Shown here in pieces: positions 33,052 to 41,377 of a DNA stretch of 64,000 nucleotides. The notes beneath the pieces were generated by a model. It was not told where the DNA came from and searched no databases. It saw only the letters and a list, made by a program, of their open reading frames with translations. The stretch is from Flavobacteriaceae bacterium UBA3611. Its GTDB lineage: Bacteria > Bacteroidota > Bacteroidia > Flavobacteriales > Flavobacteriaceae. How positions within the stretch are numbered: the stretch's first letter is position 1; every line of letters starts with the position of its first letter. The position numbers and the translations under genes were made by a program. The DNA lies in assembly GCA_002375495.1 (NCBI GenBank), contig DFLU01000009.1:63773-127772 (forward strand), read 5' to 3'.

Positions 33052-33087
33052 AAATCCCGAAGTGTCACAGCTTCGGGATTTTTTTTA
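33052..33087 (+). terminator. Terminator of the small secreted protein gene
   Basis: An 11-bp stem (AAATCCCGAAG / CTTCGGGATTT) with an 8-base loop and a T run to 33087. It lies 18 bases after the stop codon. Confidence 0.85.
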
Positions 33088-33097
33088 TTTTTGAATT

Positions 33098-33493
33098 ATG
33101 AATAGTGATCAAAAAGCACTTATTAGTGATCTGATTCTTATCGCTAAGGCAGACGATAAGATTACCCATGGCGAGTATGATTTTATACAACGCCTAGCCG
33201 AACGTATGGGTGTTTCGCCTAAAGAGGTAGACCAACTCTTCCACGATCCACTTCCGATGAAAACATCATTCACCGAATTGGAGCGAATTACACATTTCCA
33301 TAAAATGGTGCTTCTAATGAATGTAGATGGTGAGACCCACGAAAAGGAGTTGGCACTTATACGTGATTTCGGGCTCCGATTAGGGTTACGACCTGGTGCC
33401 GTAGAACAAGTTTTGGAGGCCATGGAACGCTATGAACATAAAATAATTCCGTCCCACGAATTGTTGCAGATTTTTAATACGTATTACAATTAA
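33098..33493 (+). CDS. TerB-like helical protein
   Basis: A 131-residue all-helical soluble protein of the TerB/DjlA N-terminal superfamily. The pattern of the first half (ISDLILIAKADDKITHGEYDF at 9-29, split here at DKI) and the second half (LLMNVDGETHEKELALIRDFGLRLGL) forms the two-times-repeated acidic 'A-x-A-DG-x-h' core that can bind a metal. It is not evidence of tellurite resistance by itself. The C-terminus overlaps the converging DUF2254 gene by four bases. Function unknown. Confidence 0.78.
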   Translation: MNSDQKALISDLILIAKADDKITHGEYDFIQRLAERMGVSPKEVDQLFHDPLPMKTSFTELERITHFHKMVLLMNVDGETHEKELALIRDFGLRLGLRPGAVEQVLEAMERYEHKIIPSHELLQIFNTYYN

Positions 33494-34779
33494 GCCCTGG
33501 CCAATTGTTTAATGCGCTTACGATCTGATTTGTTTGAAAGTGATTTTTTTGCATCTTTTAACAGCGTCTTCAGCTCTCGATCTACAGCTGTGCTATACGC
33601 TTCATTTTTGATATCCTGCTGCTGTTTTAGATAGCGTAGCATTCCGATTAATTTTTCAACAATAATCACATCGTGCTTACAATAGGTGCGTAAGGAAGCC
33701 ATGCAGGTGTAGAGTAATTCGCTAAAGTTCACTACGCTTACTTTTAACAGGATTCTGTTTTTTTCTCCAAATTGTGAATTGTCGTATTTCCGCATTCGCA
33801 AAGCGAAGAGCTCGGTAAGATAATCGATAGCGTTAATTGCCGTACCGGGATCATTTACCCCTGGAGACATTGCCTTCACCGCTATCTCTGTAATTTGTTT
33901 GAATGCTAAGATGTAATTGTCTTCTACAAATTCCCCCCTTGCAAAATTAATGTTGTCTAAAATGTCTTCTACGATTTCGTCATTCAATGGTTTTTCAGAA
34001 AGAATAAATGGTGTGTGTTGCAGCACAAAAAAACCTTTAGGTACAGTAAGGTATATTCTTGTTTCTTGTTCTTTACAAATATTTAAAATGTTTTGAATAG
34101 AAATATTCTGGAAATACCCGCTCTTTTTGGTGGTATAGGAACTCCAGCCTTCAGTATTTGTAGAAAATGTAGCACTGTGGTGGGCTGTTTCTTTTTCTTT
34201 CACTAAGGTGAGTTCGAGCCGATCTTTCGACTTGTAGAAAATGGTATCCAGAATATTGTTAATCTGAATGCTCTGGGACATATTGTGGATGAAATAAATA
34301 AACATTCCCAAGCAAACCAATGTCATCACAATACCCAATAAAATAGAAAGTCCGGGTAGATTATATTTTTCATCATCTGGCTCGATCGAAAATAGTATAA
34401 ATATCAAATAAACAAGGGTAGCCAGATATGTTCCTAAGATGATTTGGTTTTTCTTATCGCTTATCAGCCCTGGTAACAATCGTGGTGAAAAATTGCTGGA
34501 TGCTTGGCTTAATAATAGCATTACCATAGAAAAACTAAAAACCATCATCGAGATAATACCGCCAATACATGCGCTCATAATGGTGAGCACCGTATCGCCA
34601 TCTTCAAGCATTAATTGTGGGAGTTTGTCTAATAAAAATCGAGAGACATTCCTCGCTTCTAACCAAGCCATGATAAAGGCAAAGCTGAAACCAATAAGGG
34701 CCAGAAGGCTCGGATAAAAGGCAATTTTTCCCTGAATAGTATTAAAAAATGCCTTGAGGCGCAGGTATAGTTTTTTCAT
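33490..34779 (-). CDS. DUF2254 membrane protein
   Basis: A 429-residue protein with four transmembrane helices in the first ~190 residues (for example IAFYPSLLALIGFSFAFIMAW, broken here after IGF, and LPGLSILLGIVMTLVCLGMF), then a cytoplasmic domain with MSPGVNDPGTAINAIDYL at about 293-310, the hallmark of DUF2254. The conserved NDPGTA pattern and basic tail (KSLSNKSDRKRIKQLARA) are visible. The function of this family is unknown to me; transport or mechanosensing has been suggested by topology only. It converges on and overlaps the TerB-like gene, and is divergent from hsp20. Confidence 0.85.
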   Translation of the reverse strand: MKKLYLRLKAFFNTIQGKIAFYPSLLALIGFSFAFIMAWLEARNVSRFLLDKLPQLMLEDGDTVLTIMSACIGGIISMMVFSFSMVMLLLSQASSNFSPRLLPGLISDKKNQIILGTYLATLVYLIFILFSIEPDDEKYNLPGLSILLGIVMTLVCLGMFIYFIHNMSQSIQINNILDTIFYKSKDRLELTLVKEKETAHHSATFSTNTEGWSSYTTKKSGYFQNISIQNILNICKEQETRIYLTVPKGFFVLQHTPFILSEKPLNDEIVEDILDNINFARGEFVEDNYILAFKQITEIAVKAMSPGVNDPGTAINAIDYLTELFALRMRKYDNSQFGEKNRILLKVSVVNFSELLYTCMASLRTYCKHDVIIVEKLIGMLRYLKQQQDIKNEAYSTAVDRELKTLLKDAKKSLSNKSDRKRIKQLARA

Positions 34780-34869
34780 TTTCGTTGGTTAGAAAACTAA
34801 GGTAGCGATATACTTCAGGATTATTCTTAAAATTGATTTAAATAACGCGGCATAGTGCGTAGGAGTAGA

Positions 34870-34939
34870 CAAAAAGACAGTAGAAACGCAAGTGAATCGG
34901 TCAAAAAGACAGATTTTAATATTTGGAACTTTTTTTGAC
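34870..34939 (+). promoter_or_regulatory. Candidate operator: repeated CAAAAAGAC motif upstream of hsp20
   Basis: CAAAAAGACAG occurs at 34870-34880 and again at 34902-34912, 32 bases apart (about three helix turns). An inverted relative, CTTTTTTTGAC, is at 34929-34939, ending 39 bases before the hsp20 ATG. The arrangement suggests a regulator binding site for the heat-shock gene, but I know no named operator with this sequence. Confidence 0.35.
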
Positions 34940-34978
34940 TATAGAGATGGAAAATAGACAACATTAAATAGTATTGAT

Positions 34979-35416
34979 ATGAAAACAACAAATAGAAATA
35001 ACCTTATTTTTCCATCTATTTTTGATGGATTATTTACCGAAAATAGATTGGATGTGCCTAATTATGAAAAATTTAGCATTCCAGCGGTAAATATTTCGGA
35101 AAAAAGCGCGAATTTTGTCATCGAGATGGCTGTTCCGGGAATTGCTAAGGAAGACATCACAATCGAAGTTGAAGAAAACAGTTTGAAAGTTTCTTCAAAA
35201 TCCAACGACAAAGAATTCGTAAAAGATTCAGAAAACAGCGACCTTAAGTTTACGCGTAAGGAGTTCAACTACGGAAAATTTAGAAGAACATTTACGTTAC
35301 CAGAAACAGTTGATACAGAAAACATTGATGCCACCTACAATGCTGGTATCTTGGCAATCACACTTCCAAAGATGGAAGAAAAGAAAGCCTTGAAGAAAAT
35401 GGTTGAGATTTCATAA
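34979..35416 (+). CDS. Small heat-shock protein, Hsp20/alpha-crystallin family
   Basis: An ATP-independent chaperone that holds unfolding proteins in oligomers. The 145-residue protein has a short N-terminal arm (MKTTNRNNLIFPSIFDGLFT), the alpha-crystallin beta sandwich (about 38-133; VIEMAVPGIAKEDITIEVEE split at GIA, and the GVLAITLPK-like GILAITLPK motif), and a C-terminal tail ending VEIS with the I-x-I-like segment short. It is preceded by a candidate operator and followed by a terminator, so it is a single heat-inducible unit. It is divergent from DUF2254. Confidence 0.93.
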   Translation: MKTTNRNNLIFPSIFDGLFTENRLDVPNYEKFSIPAVNISEKSANFVIEMAVPGIAKEDITIEVEENSLKVSSKSNDKEFVKDSENSDLKFTRKEFNYGKFRRTFTLPETVDTENIDATYNAGILAITLPKMEEKKALKKMVEIS

Positions 35417-35448
35417 TTGAAATTTAATTTGGTTAGTTAGTTGAAAAT

Positions 35449-35485
35449 GCCGCACGCTACTCAATCGGGGTGCGGCTCTTTTTTT
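35449..35485 (+). terminator. hsp20 terminator
   Basis: A 7-bp stem (GCCGCAC / GTGCGGC) with a 14-base loop followed by TCTTTTTTT, about 33 bases after the hsp20 stop. Confidence 0.75.
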
Positions 35486-35500
35486 GCAGATACTTCACAA

Positions 35501-36292
35501 CTAATTTCTACCCCTTCGCCTGCGTGCTCCAGCTTGCTTTTTTTCAACCTTATCCACATACGAACTGTTGTCAGATTCTGAAACTGCATTTTGAAGTCCC
35601 TTAACTTCTTTAGGGGTCAAATCTCTCCATTTTCCAATAGGTAGATTGCCCAATTCAATGTTCATAATACGAGTACGTTTTAGTTCAACCACCTCATATC
35701 CAAAATAGTCGCACATGCGTCTAATTTGCCTATTTAGTCCCTGTATGAGTATAATTCTGAACACAAACCGGCTTAGTTGTTCTACCTCACATTTTTTAGT
35801 TGTGGTTTCTAGTTCATGAAGAGGTACCCCATTGGCCATTTTTTTAATAAAATCTTTAGTGATGGGCCTATCTACTTTTACGATGTACTCTTTTTCGTGT
35901 TTGTTTCCAGCCCTTAGTATTTTATTTACGATATCACCGTCATTTGTCATCAATAGTAAACCCTCACTGGGTTTGTCTAGCCTGCCTACATGGAATATAC
36001 GTTCTTTATGGCCTATAAAATCGACTACATTTCCGTCCACACGTTGGTCTGTTGTACAGGTAATCCCAACAGGTTTGTTCAGTGCAATATATACGAGGGT
36101 GTCATTTTCGGTAATCAATTTATCATCCACACGAATTTCATCATTTGGCATGGCCCGGTCGCCCAAGGACACCTTTTCACCATTTAGGGTGACACGCCCT
36201 TGCTCAATTAGGGTGTCGGCTTGCCGTCGCGAGCAATATCCGCTATCGCTAATGGCTTTGTTCAATCGTGTGGAATCTGGATGGTGGCTCAT
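35501..36292 (-). CDS. rluF: 23S rRNA pseudouridine synthase (RluF-like)
   Basis: Isomerises a uridine (U2604 in E. coli 23S rRNA for RluF) to pseudouridine. The 263-residue protein has an N-terminal S4 RNA-binding domain (TRLNKAISDSGYCSRRQAD at about 8-26 and GRVTLNGEKV) and the RsuA/RluB/E/F catalytic domain with the motif GRLDKPSEGLLL, whose Asp (about residue 104) is the catalytic nucleophile. NRQIRRM lies in the C-terminal part. The basic tail QAGARRRRGRN may bind RNA. Whether the target is the RluF site or that of RluE/RluB cannot be proved from sequence. It is divergent from the GH3 gene, with a promoter box very close to its ATG. Confidence 0.9.
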   Translation of the reverse strand: MSHHPDSTRLNKAISDSGYCSRRQADTLIEQGRVTLNGEKVSLGDRAMPNDEIRVDDKLITENDTLVYIALNKPVGITCTTDQRVDGNVVDFIGHKERIFHVGRLDKPSEGLLLMTNDGDIVNKILRAGNKHEKEYIVKVDRPITKDFIKKMANGVPLHELETTTKKCEVEQLSRFVFRIILIQGLNRQIRRMCDYFGYEVVELKRTRIMNIELGNLPIGKWRDLTPKEVKGLQNAVSESDNSSYVDKVEKKQAGARRRRGRN

Positions 36293-36296
36293 GGTG

Positions 36297-36304
36297 CAAA
36301 AATA
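36297..36304 (-). promoter_or_regulatory. rluF promoter box, four bases from the ATG
   Basis: Minus strand TATTTTTG, exact match, ending four bases before the ATG at 36292. The predicted transcript would start at or beside the start codon. Confidence 0.55.
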
Positions 36305-36390
36305 CGCTTTTCAGTAGAAAGGTTAAACTTGATATAAAGTACTTGAGCTAGCATAGAGATAATTGTAATTTTAACTTCAAACAACACATC

Positions 36391-37917
36391 ATGGCCATTT
36401 TAGGATCAATTATTAAGGGAGCAATCGATTTGCGGGGTAGCATCGTTGGTGATACTTCACCCGTTGAAGACCAACAGAATGTATTACGTTCGTTACTCGA
36501 TAAAGCGAAGGATACTGCCTTCGGAAAGTATTACGGATTTACTACCATTTTAGAGTCTGAACAACCCGCTAAAAAATTTACTGAGGTCGTGCCGTTTTTC
36601 GATTACCATACCATGAAAGAAGAATGGTGGGATCGTACCATATCTGGTCTGCCAGATATTACATGGCCAGGGAAACCTTCCTATTTTGCCCTTAGTAGCG
36701 GTACCACGGGGAAAACCAGCAAACGAATTCCCGTAACAGACGAAATGATTGAGGCCATCCGTACTACAGGAATCAAACAAGTGGGAGCACTTACAAATTT
36801 TGAATTGCCCACCGATTTCTTTGAAAAGGAAATAATGATGTTGGGAAGTTCAACCGACTTAAGTGAACGCGATGAATTCCTTGAGGGAGAAATTAGTGGC
36901 ATCAGCGCGAGTAATATTCCTTTTTGGTTTCGTGGATACTACAAACCAGGAGAAGATATTGCTAAGATAGACGATTGGGACACGCGTGTGGCGACCATAG
37001 CTAAACGTGCCAAAGAATGGGACATTGGCGCTCTGAGTGGTATTCCCTCTTGGATGGAGCTCATGATGAAAGAAGTGATCGAATACCACAACGCAGACAC
37101 TATTCACGACGTGTGGCCCAATTTGCAGGTATATACCAGCGGTGGTGTGGCTTTTCAACCGTATGAAAAGAGCTTCCGTCAATTATGCGCAAAACCAGTG
37201 ACTGTGATAGATACGTATTTGGCTTCTGAAGGATTTATTGCATTTCAGCAACGGCCTGAAACTACATCCATGAAGTTGGTAACCGACAATGGTATCTACT
37301 TCGAATTTGTGCCCTTTGCGCCCGAATACATTAACGAAGACGGCTCTATCGTACAAGATGCTCCTGTGTTAACGTTGGCTGAAGTCGAAAAAGACCAAGA
37401 CTATGTTCTCATTATTTCAACGGTTTCTGGTGCATGGCGTTACCTCATTGGTGACACCATAGCCTTTACTGATGTTGAAAAAGCTGAAATCATCATTACG
37501 GGACGCACCAAGTTTTTCTTAAACGTGGTAGGCTCACAACTTTCAGTAAACAAAATGGAAACGGCGCTTCGTGAATTAGAAGCCCAGTTCGATATTGAAA
37601 TTCCTGAATTTACGTTAGCAGCAGTAAAGATAGATGGCGATTTTCACCACCATTGGTACTTAGGGACAGACGCAGCTATAGAAACTACTAAACTTTCCGA
37701 AGCACTAGATAACGCCCTTAAAGAGGCCAATAAAAATTATAATGTAGCACGTGGTAAAGCATTAAAAGGAGTTAAGGTGACAACGGTTTCACCAAATGCA
37801 TTTCATGAATGGAATGGAAAAAATAAGAAGAAAGGTGGCCAGGTAAAAATGGTGCGCGTGATGGATGAAGAGAAGTTTGCCGAATGGGAAGCCTTTGTAG
37901 AAGAGAGTTCATTCTAG
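36391..37917 (+). CDS. GH3-family acyl-acid-amido synthetase-like protein
   Basis: A 508-residue member of the GH3 family, which belongs to the ANL adenylating enzymes. Plant GH3 enzymes conjugate auxin or jasmonate to amino acids; the bacterial members are called 'GH3 auxin-responsive promoter' proteins but their substrates are unknown. The ATP-binding motif is seen as LSSGTTGKTSKRIP at about 108-121, with YLIGDT at about 350-355 and TGRTKFFLN at about 370-378 forming the hinge region. It should adenylate a carboxylic acid and possibly transfer it to an amine or thiol. It stands as a single gene with M48-like and rluF as neighbours on the other strand. Confidence 0.88.
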   Translation: MAILGSIIKGAIDLRGSIVGDTSPVEDQQNVLRSLLDKAKDTAFGKYYGFTTILESEQPAKKFTEVVPFFDYHTMKEEWWDRTISGLPDITWPGKPSYFALSSGTTGKTSKRIPVTDEMIEAIRTTGIKQVGALTNFELPTDFFEKEIMMLGSSTDLSERDEFLEGEISGISASNIPFWFRGYYKPGEDIAKIDDWDTRVATIAKRAKEWDIGALSGIPSWMELMMKEVIEYHNADTIHDVWPNLQVYTSGGVAFQPYEKSFRQLCAKPVTVIDTYLASEGFIAFQQRPETTSMKLVTDNGIYFEFVPFAPEYINEDGSIVQDAPVLTLAEVEKDQDYVLIISTVSGAWRYLIGDTIAFTDVEKAEIIITGRTKFFLNVVGSQLSVNKMETALRELEAQFDIEIPEFTLAAVKIDGDFHHHWYLGTDAAIETTKLSEALDNALKEANKNYNVARGKALKGVKVTTVSPNAFHEWNGKNKKKGGQVKMVRVMDEEKFAEWEAFVEESSF

Positions 37918-37930
37918 AACCGTAATTATT

Positions 37931-38545
37931 TTATTGTTGTTCCTGAATTAAGTGCATCACTTCTTCGGGAGACATGTACAACCTTCTCAATTTTGCTTTA
38001 TACCGTTCTGAAAAGTTGGCATTGTCTAAGATGAAATTCTTCGTTCTTAGTATGTACTCCCCCATACCATGATTAATGGCAAAAGTGTCTGCAGCACGTT
38101 CTACTTCTTTGATATGGGTACCGCTAAACAAATATTTCAACCCAAATATGAGCATACCCACTTTGCTACGACCGCGATAATCCATAATGTGCCCCAATTC
38201 ATGGCCAATCCAACCTATTAGTACATCCTTCGGAATATCTGCTACGGTAAATTTTTCGTCTTCAATCTGAATCTTACGACTTATCAAGATAATGTAACTT
38301 CTGTTTTCCCGAGAGGTGAAAAAACTCTTATACGTAGGCTGTGCCTGCATTGTAGATTTCCTGATGTTGTCCTTAAATCGAAACTCGATGGGAGTATCCT
38401 TTAGTTCAGGATAATACGTGAGTGCTATTAATACTTCAGCCTCTATACTTTGTGGGATAATCTTGTTGTCTCGATTAATTTCTGCGGTTGCAATCATACA
38501 GGAAACAAAATACAAAAACAGGGTAATGTAGTGTGTTAAGGGCAT
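37931..38545 (-). CDS. HExxH metalloprotease-like exported protein
   Basis: A 204-residue protein with an N-terminal hydrophobic stretch (LTHYITLFLYFVSCMIATAE) that can be a signal peptide or a membrane anchor. The motif GWIGHELGHIMDYRGR at about 128-143 contains HELGH, a zinc-peptidase HExxH site, and a downstream acid (EVERAADTFAINHG at about 164-177) could be the third ligand, similar to M48/SprT-type sites. Substrate unknown. The gene converges on GH3 with only 13 bases between them and follows uvrB on the minus strand. Confidence 0.75.
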   Translation of the reverse strand: MPLTHYITLFLYFVSCMIATAEINRDNKIIPQSIEAEVLIALTYYPELKDTPIEFRFKDNIRKSTMQAQPTYKSFFTSRENRSYIILISRKIQIEDEKFTVADIPKDVLIGWIGHELGHIMDYRGRSKVGMLIFGLKYLFSGTHIKEVERAADTFAINHGMGEYILRTKNFILDNANFSERYKAKLRRLYMSPEEVMHLIQEQQ

Positions 38546-38562
38546 ATTAATTATAAAGGTAC

Positions 38563-38570
38563 CAAATATC
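38563..38570 (-). promoter_or_regulatory. Possible promoter box of the metalloprotease-like gene
   Basis: Minus strand GATATTTG, one mismatch from TAnnTTTG, followed by GTACC and 17 bases before the ATG at 38545. Confidence 0.3.
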
Positions 38571-38621
38571 TGGTCCCTATGGTGTTTTACGAAATATAAA
38601 GGTCTATTTTTCTTTTACAAT

Positions 38622-40619
38622 TTACACCTTTTCGAGCTGTCCTTGCAGCGTCTTTATCTTATCACGCAATTTGGCAGCCATCATAAAATCCAAATCTTTT
38701 GCAGCCTTTTCCATTTCTTTGCGGGTATCGCGGATTTTCTTTTCGATCTGCGGTTTGGTCAAGTATTCGTTCTCTGGTTCTGCTGCGAGACTTTCAGCGG
38801 TGTCAAACGTAAAGCGCTCTGTCTTTTTCTTTGTCAGCGCATTTTCGAAACTTTTCTTGATCGCTTGTGGTGTGATGTTGTTTTCGGTGTTATACGCAAT
38901 CTGTTTTTCCCTTCTGTAATTAGTTCCATCGATAGTAGCCTGCATACTTTTTGTAATCTTATCGGCATACATAATTGCCTTTCCGTTAATATGTCGAGCT
39001 GCACGCCCCACGGTTTGGGTAAGCGACCGGTTGCTGCGCAAAAACCCTTCTTTATCGGCATCCAAAATAGCTACCAATGACACTTCCGGAAGATCGAGTC
39101 CTTCACGAAGTAAGTTTACCCCAACCAACACATCAAAGATTCCGAGGCGCAAATCTTGCATGATTTCTACCCGTTCTAGCGTGTCTACATCACTGTGTAT
39201 ATATCTACAACGAATGCCCACTCTCGATAGGTATTTTGTTAGTTCTTCCGCCATACGCTTAGTCAACGTCGTCACTAACACCCGTTCATCCTTTTCAACC
39301 CGTTGCTGTATTTCTTCTAATAGGTCATCGATTTGGTTCAGGCTGGGTCGGATTTCAATGGGAGGATCTAGAAGTCCGGTGGGTCTAATAATCTGTTCAA
39401 TGTACACCCCGTCTGTTTTTTCCAATTCGTAGTCGGCTGGGGTTGCACTCACGTAAATTACTTGATTTTGCAGGGCTTCAAATTCTTCAAATTTCAAAGG
39501 TCGGTTATCCATTGCTGCCGGTAATCTAAAACCGTATTCTACCAAATTTTCTTTTCGTGATCGGTCACCTCCATACATGGCACCTACTTGTGGTATGGAT
39601 ACGTGGCTTTCATCAACCAGCATCAGGTAATCGTCTGGGAAATAATCTAACAAGCAGAAGGGTCGTGTTCCTGGAAGGCGTCTGTCCAAATAGCGTGAGT
39701 AGTTCTCAATTCCGCTACAATAGCCTAATTCGCGAATCATTTCTAAGTCGAAATTAGTGCGTTCATCCAATCGTTTTGCTTCAAGGTGTTTGCCAATTTC
39801 TTTAAAATAATCTACTTGTTTTACCAAATCATCTTGAATGCTTCTAATTGCACCCTGTAGCACATCTGGTGAAGTCACGAACATATTTGCCGGATAGATA
39901 TTCAGACGGTCGTATTTTTCGATGATTTCGTTGGTCTGCGGATTGAATGCTTCGATGTCTTCAATCTCGTCACCAAAAAAGTGAATTCTGAAAGCGTCGT
40001 TCCCGTGACCAGGAAATACATCTACCGTGTCTCCCTTAATTCGAAATCGGCCGTTGTGAAATTCTGCTTCGGTTCTAGAAAACAAGCTCTGTACCAATTG
40101 GTGCAACAATTTGGTGCGCGACAATACTTGTCCTTTGAGTAGGGTGATGACGTTTTTCTGAAATTCAATAGGGTTTCCAATTCCGTAGAGACATGAAACC
40201 GAAGCCACCACCAACACATCCCGTCTCCCTGAAAGTAGGGAAGAGGTAGTACTCAAACGCAGTTTTTCAATATCCTCGTTGATAGAAAGATCTTTTTCAA
40301 TGTACGTTCCACTACTTGGGATAAAAGCTTCTGGTTGGTAGTAATCGTAGTACGAAACAAAATATTCCACCGCATTTTTTGGAAAAAATTGCTTGAACTC
40401 GCTATACAACTGTGCCGCTAAGGTTTTGTTGTGCGCTAGCACCAAAGTAGGCTTTTGTACAGATTCAACTACGTTGGCTGCAGTAAAGGTTTTACCACTT
40501 CCGGTCACCCCAAGTAAGGTCTGATATTTTTCACCATTATTGATACCTTCCACAAGCGATTTGATGGCCTGCGGTTGATCTCCTGTTGGCTTAAAACTAG
40601 ATACGATTTCAAATTTCAT
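38622..40619 (-). CDS. uvrB: UvrABC nucleotide excision repair, helicase subunit UvrB
   Basis: Damage-verifying component of the UvrABC system. It is 665 residues long (E. coli 673). It has the Walker A motif GVTGSGKTFTAANV near residue 39, the beta-hairpin region YYDYYQPEAFIP at about 92-103 that probes the DNA, the DESH box at about 337-340, helicase motifs V/VI (VLVGVNLLREGLDLPEVS and QTVGRAARH), and the C-terminal UVR domain (about 625-660; MEKAAKDLDFMMAAKLRDKI, with UvrC contact). No uvrA or uvrC is in this window. It has its own promoter box; the TPR-protein gene is upstream on the same strand. Confidence 0.98.
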   Translation of the reverse strand: MKFEIVSSFKPTGDQPQAIKSLVEGINNGEKYQTLLGVTGSGKTFTAANVVESVQKPTLVLAHNKTLAAQLYSEFKQFFPKNAVEYFVSYYDYYQPEAFIPSSGTYIEKDLSINEDIEKLRLSTTSSLLSGRRDVLVVASVSCLYGIGNPIEFQKNVITLLKGQVLSRTKLLHQLVQSLFSRTEAEFHNGRFRIKGDTVDVFPGHGNDAFRIHFFGDEIEDIEAFNPQTNEIIEKYDRLNIYPANMFVTSPDVLQGAIRSIQDDLVKQVDYFKEIGKHLEAKRLDERTNFDLEMIRELGYCSGIENYSRYLDRRLPGTRPFCLLDYFPDDYLMLVDESHVSIPQVGAMYGGDRSRKENLVEYGFRLPAAMDNRPLKFEEFEALQNQVIYVSATPADYELEKTDGVYIEQIIRPTGLLDPPIEIRPSLNQIDDLLEEIQQRVEKDERVLVTTLTKRMAEELTKYLSRVGIRCRYIHSDVDTLERVEIMQDLRLGIFDVLVGVNLLREGLDLPEVSLVAILDADKEGFLRSNRSLTQTVGRAARHINGKAIMYADKITKSMQATIDGTNYRREKQIAYNTENNITPQAIKKSFENALTKKKTERFTFDTAESLAAEPENEYLTKPQIEKKIRDTRKEMEKAAKDLDFMMAAKLRDKIKTLQGQLEKV

Positions 40620-40626
40620 AGGACAG

Positions 40627-40634
40627 CAAAAATA
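40627..40634 (-). promoter_or_regulatory. uvrB promoter box
   Basis: Minus strand TATTTTTG, exact TAnnTTTG match, seven bases before the ATG at 40619. The 5' leader should be very short. Confidence 0.5.
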
Positions 40635-40749
40635 CGGAAATGATAAGGTAAATAATAGGAAATGTTTTGGTTAAACAAAAGGAATTAAGATTCTGCTAAG
40701 TTGTTGTAGTGCCAGTAGAATTCAGCCGAAAAAGTTGTGTTTAGCTTAT

Positions 40750-41361
40750 TTACTCTACTGCAAAAAGTAAAATCTGTTCCAATTCAACCAACTCTTGCTG
40801 GTTCGGAAAATCTTTTAGTGGTTTTTCTAATGCCGTACTTGCTACATTGCACTTTTCTTTTACATTTCGGCATCTGTAAACTGCAGCATAAGCATACCTG
40901 TAGGTTGCGTGGTAATCGTTTGGAAATAGTTCGATGGCTTTGTTGTATTGAAACATCGCATTATGCCATTGCCCCTTTTTGATATAGCTATCTCCATCTT
41001 CAATATAGAAACGGTATTTTTCCATTTTTCTATCTTTTTCTAATACTTCAATCATCGCAGCCTTTTCCGTTTCATTTTTAAAAAAACCAATTGAAAAGTA
41101 TAGAATGGGTATAAAAATTACCATAAAGAAAAGTAAGAACTTCAGGTTATTTCGTCTTCTCCGTTTTATTATTTTATGTCTAATTTCAGCTAGTTCTTCA
41201 GTAGTAGCAGTTTTAAGATCGATGATACCGGCAGCTTTGTGAAATTCACGTTTCCTATTTAGAAAAGAACGTTCCTTTCTGAAATAGGTCTTTTTTCTTA
41301 GCATTTGTCTATTTATTTTTAGACTATTGCTCATCCCTTGGATACTGCCACCTCCTCCCAT
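40750..41361 (-). CDS. Membrane-anchored TPR protein with a MGGGGS-type N-terminus
   Basis: A 203-residue protein. It begins with MGGGGSIQGMSNSLKINRQML, here 20 residues plus one (split at SNSLK), a glycine-rich then basic cytosolic motif (GGGG-S-x-x-x-x-S-L-K-x-N-R) that recurs at the start of many Bacteroidota proteins. A transmembrane helix follows (about 92-112, LKFLLFFMVIFIPILYFSIGF), then a periplasmic region with a TPR-like pair (ENGDSYIKKGQWHNAMFQYNK-like GDSYIKKGQWHNAMFQYNKA). Function unknown. It starts 16 bases after the CHU_C gene, so the two form an operon. Confidence 0.72.
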   Translation of the reverse strand: MGGGGSIQGMSNSLKINRQMLRKKTYFRKERSFLNRKREFHKAAGIIDLKTATTEELAEIRHKIIKRRRRNNLKFLLFFMVIFIPILYFSIGFFKNETEKAAMIEVLEKDRKMEKYRFYIEDGDSYIKKGQWHNAMFQYNKAIELFPNDYHATYRYAYAAVYRCRNVKEKCNVASTALEKPLKDFPNQQELVELEQILLFAVE

Positions 41362-41377
41362 TACTTATCCAGATTTA

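Noticed and set aside
33098..33493. A tellurite resistance locus
   Set aside because: TerB-like folds are widespread; no other ter genes are nearby.
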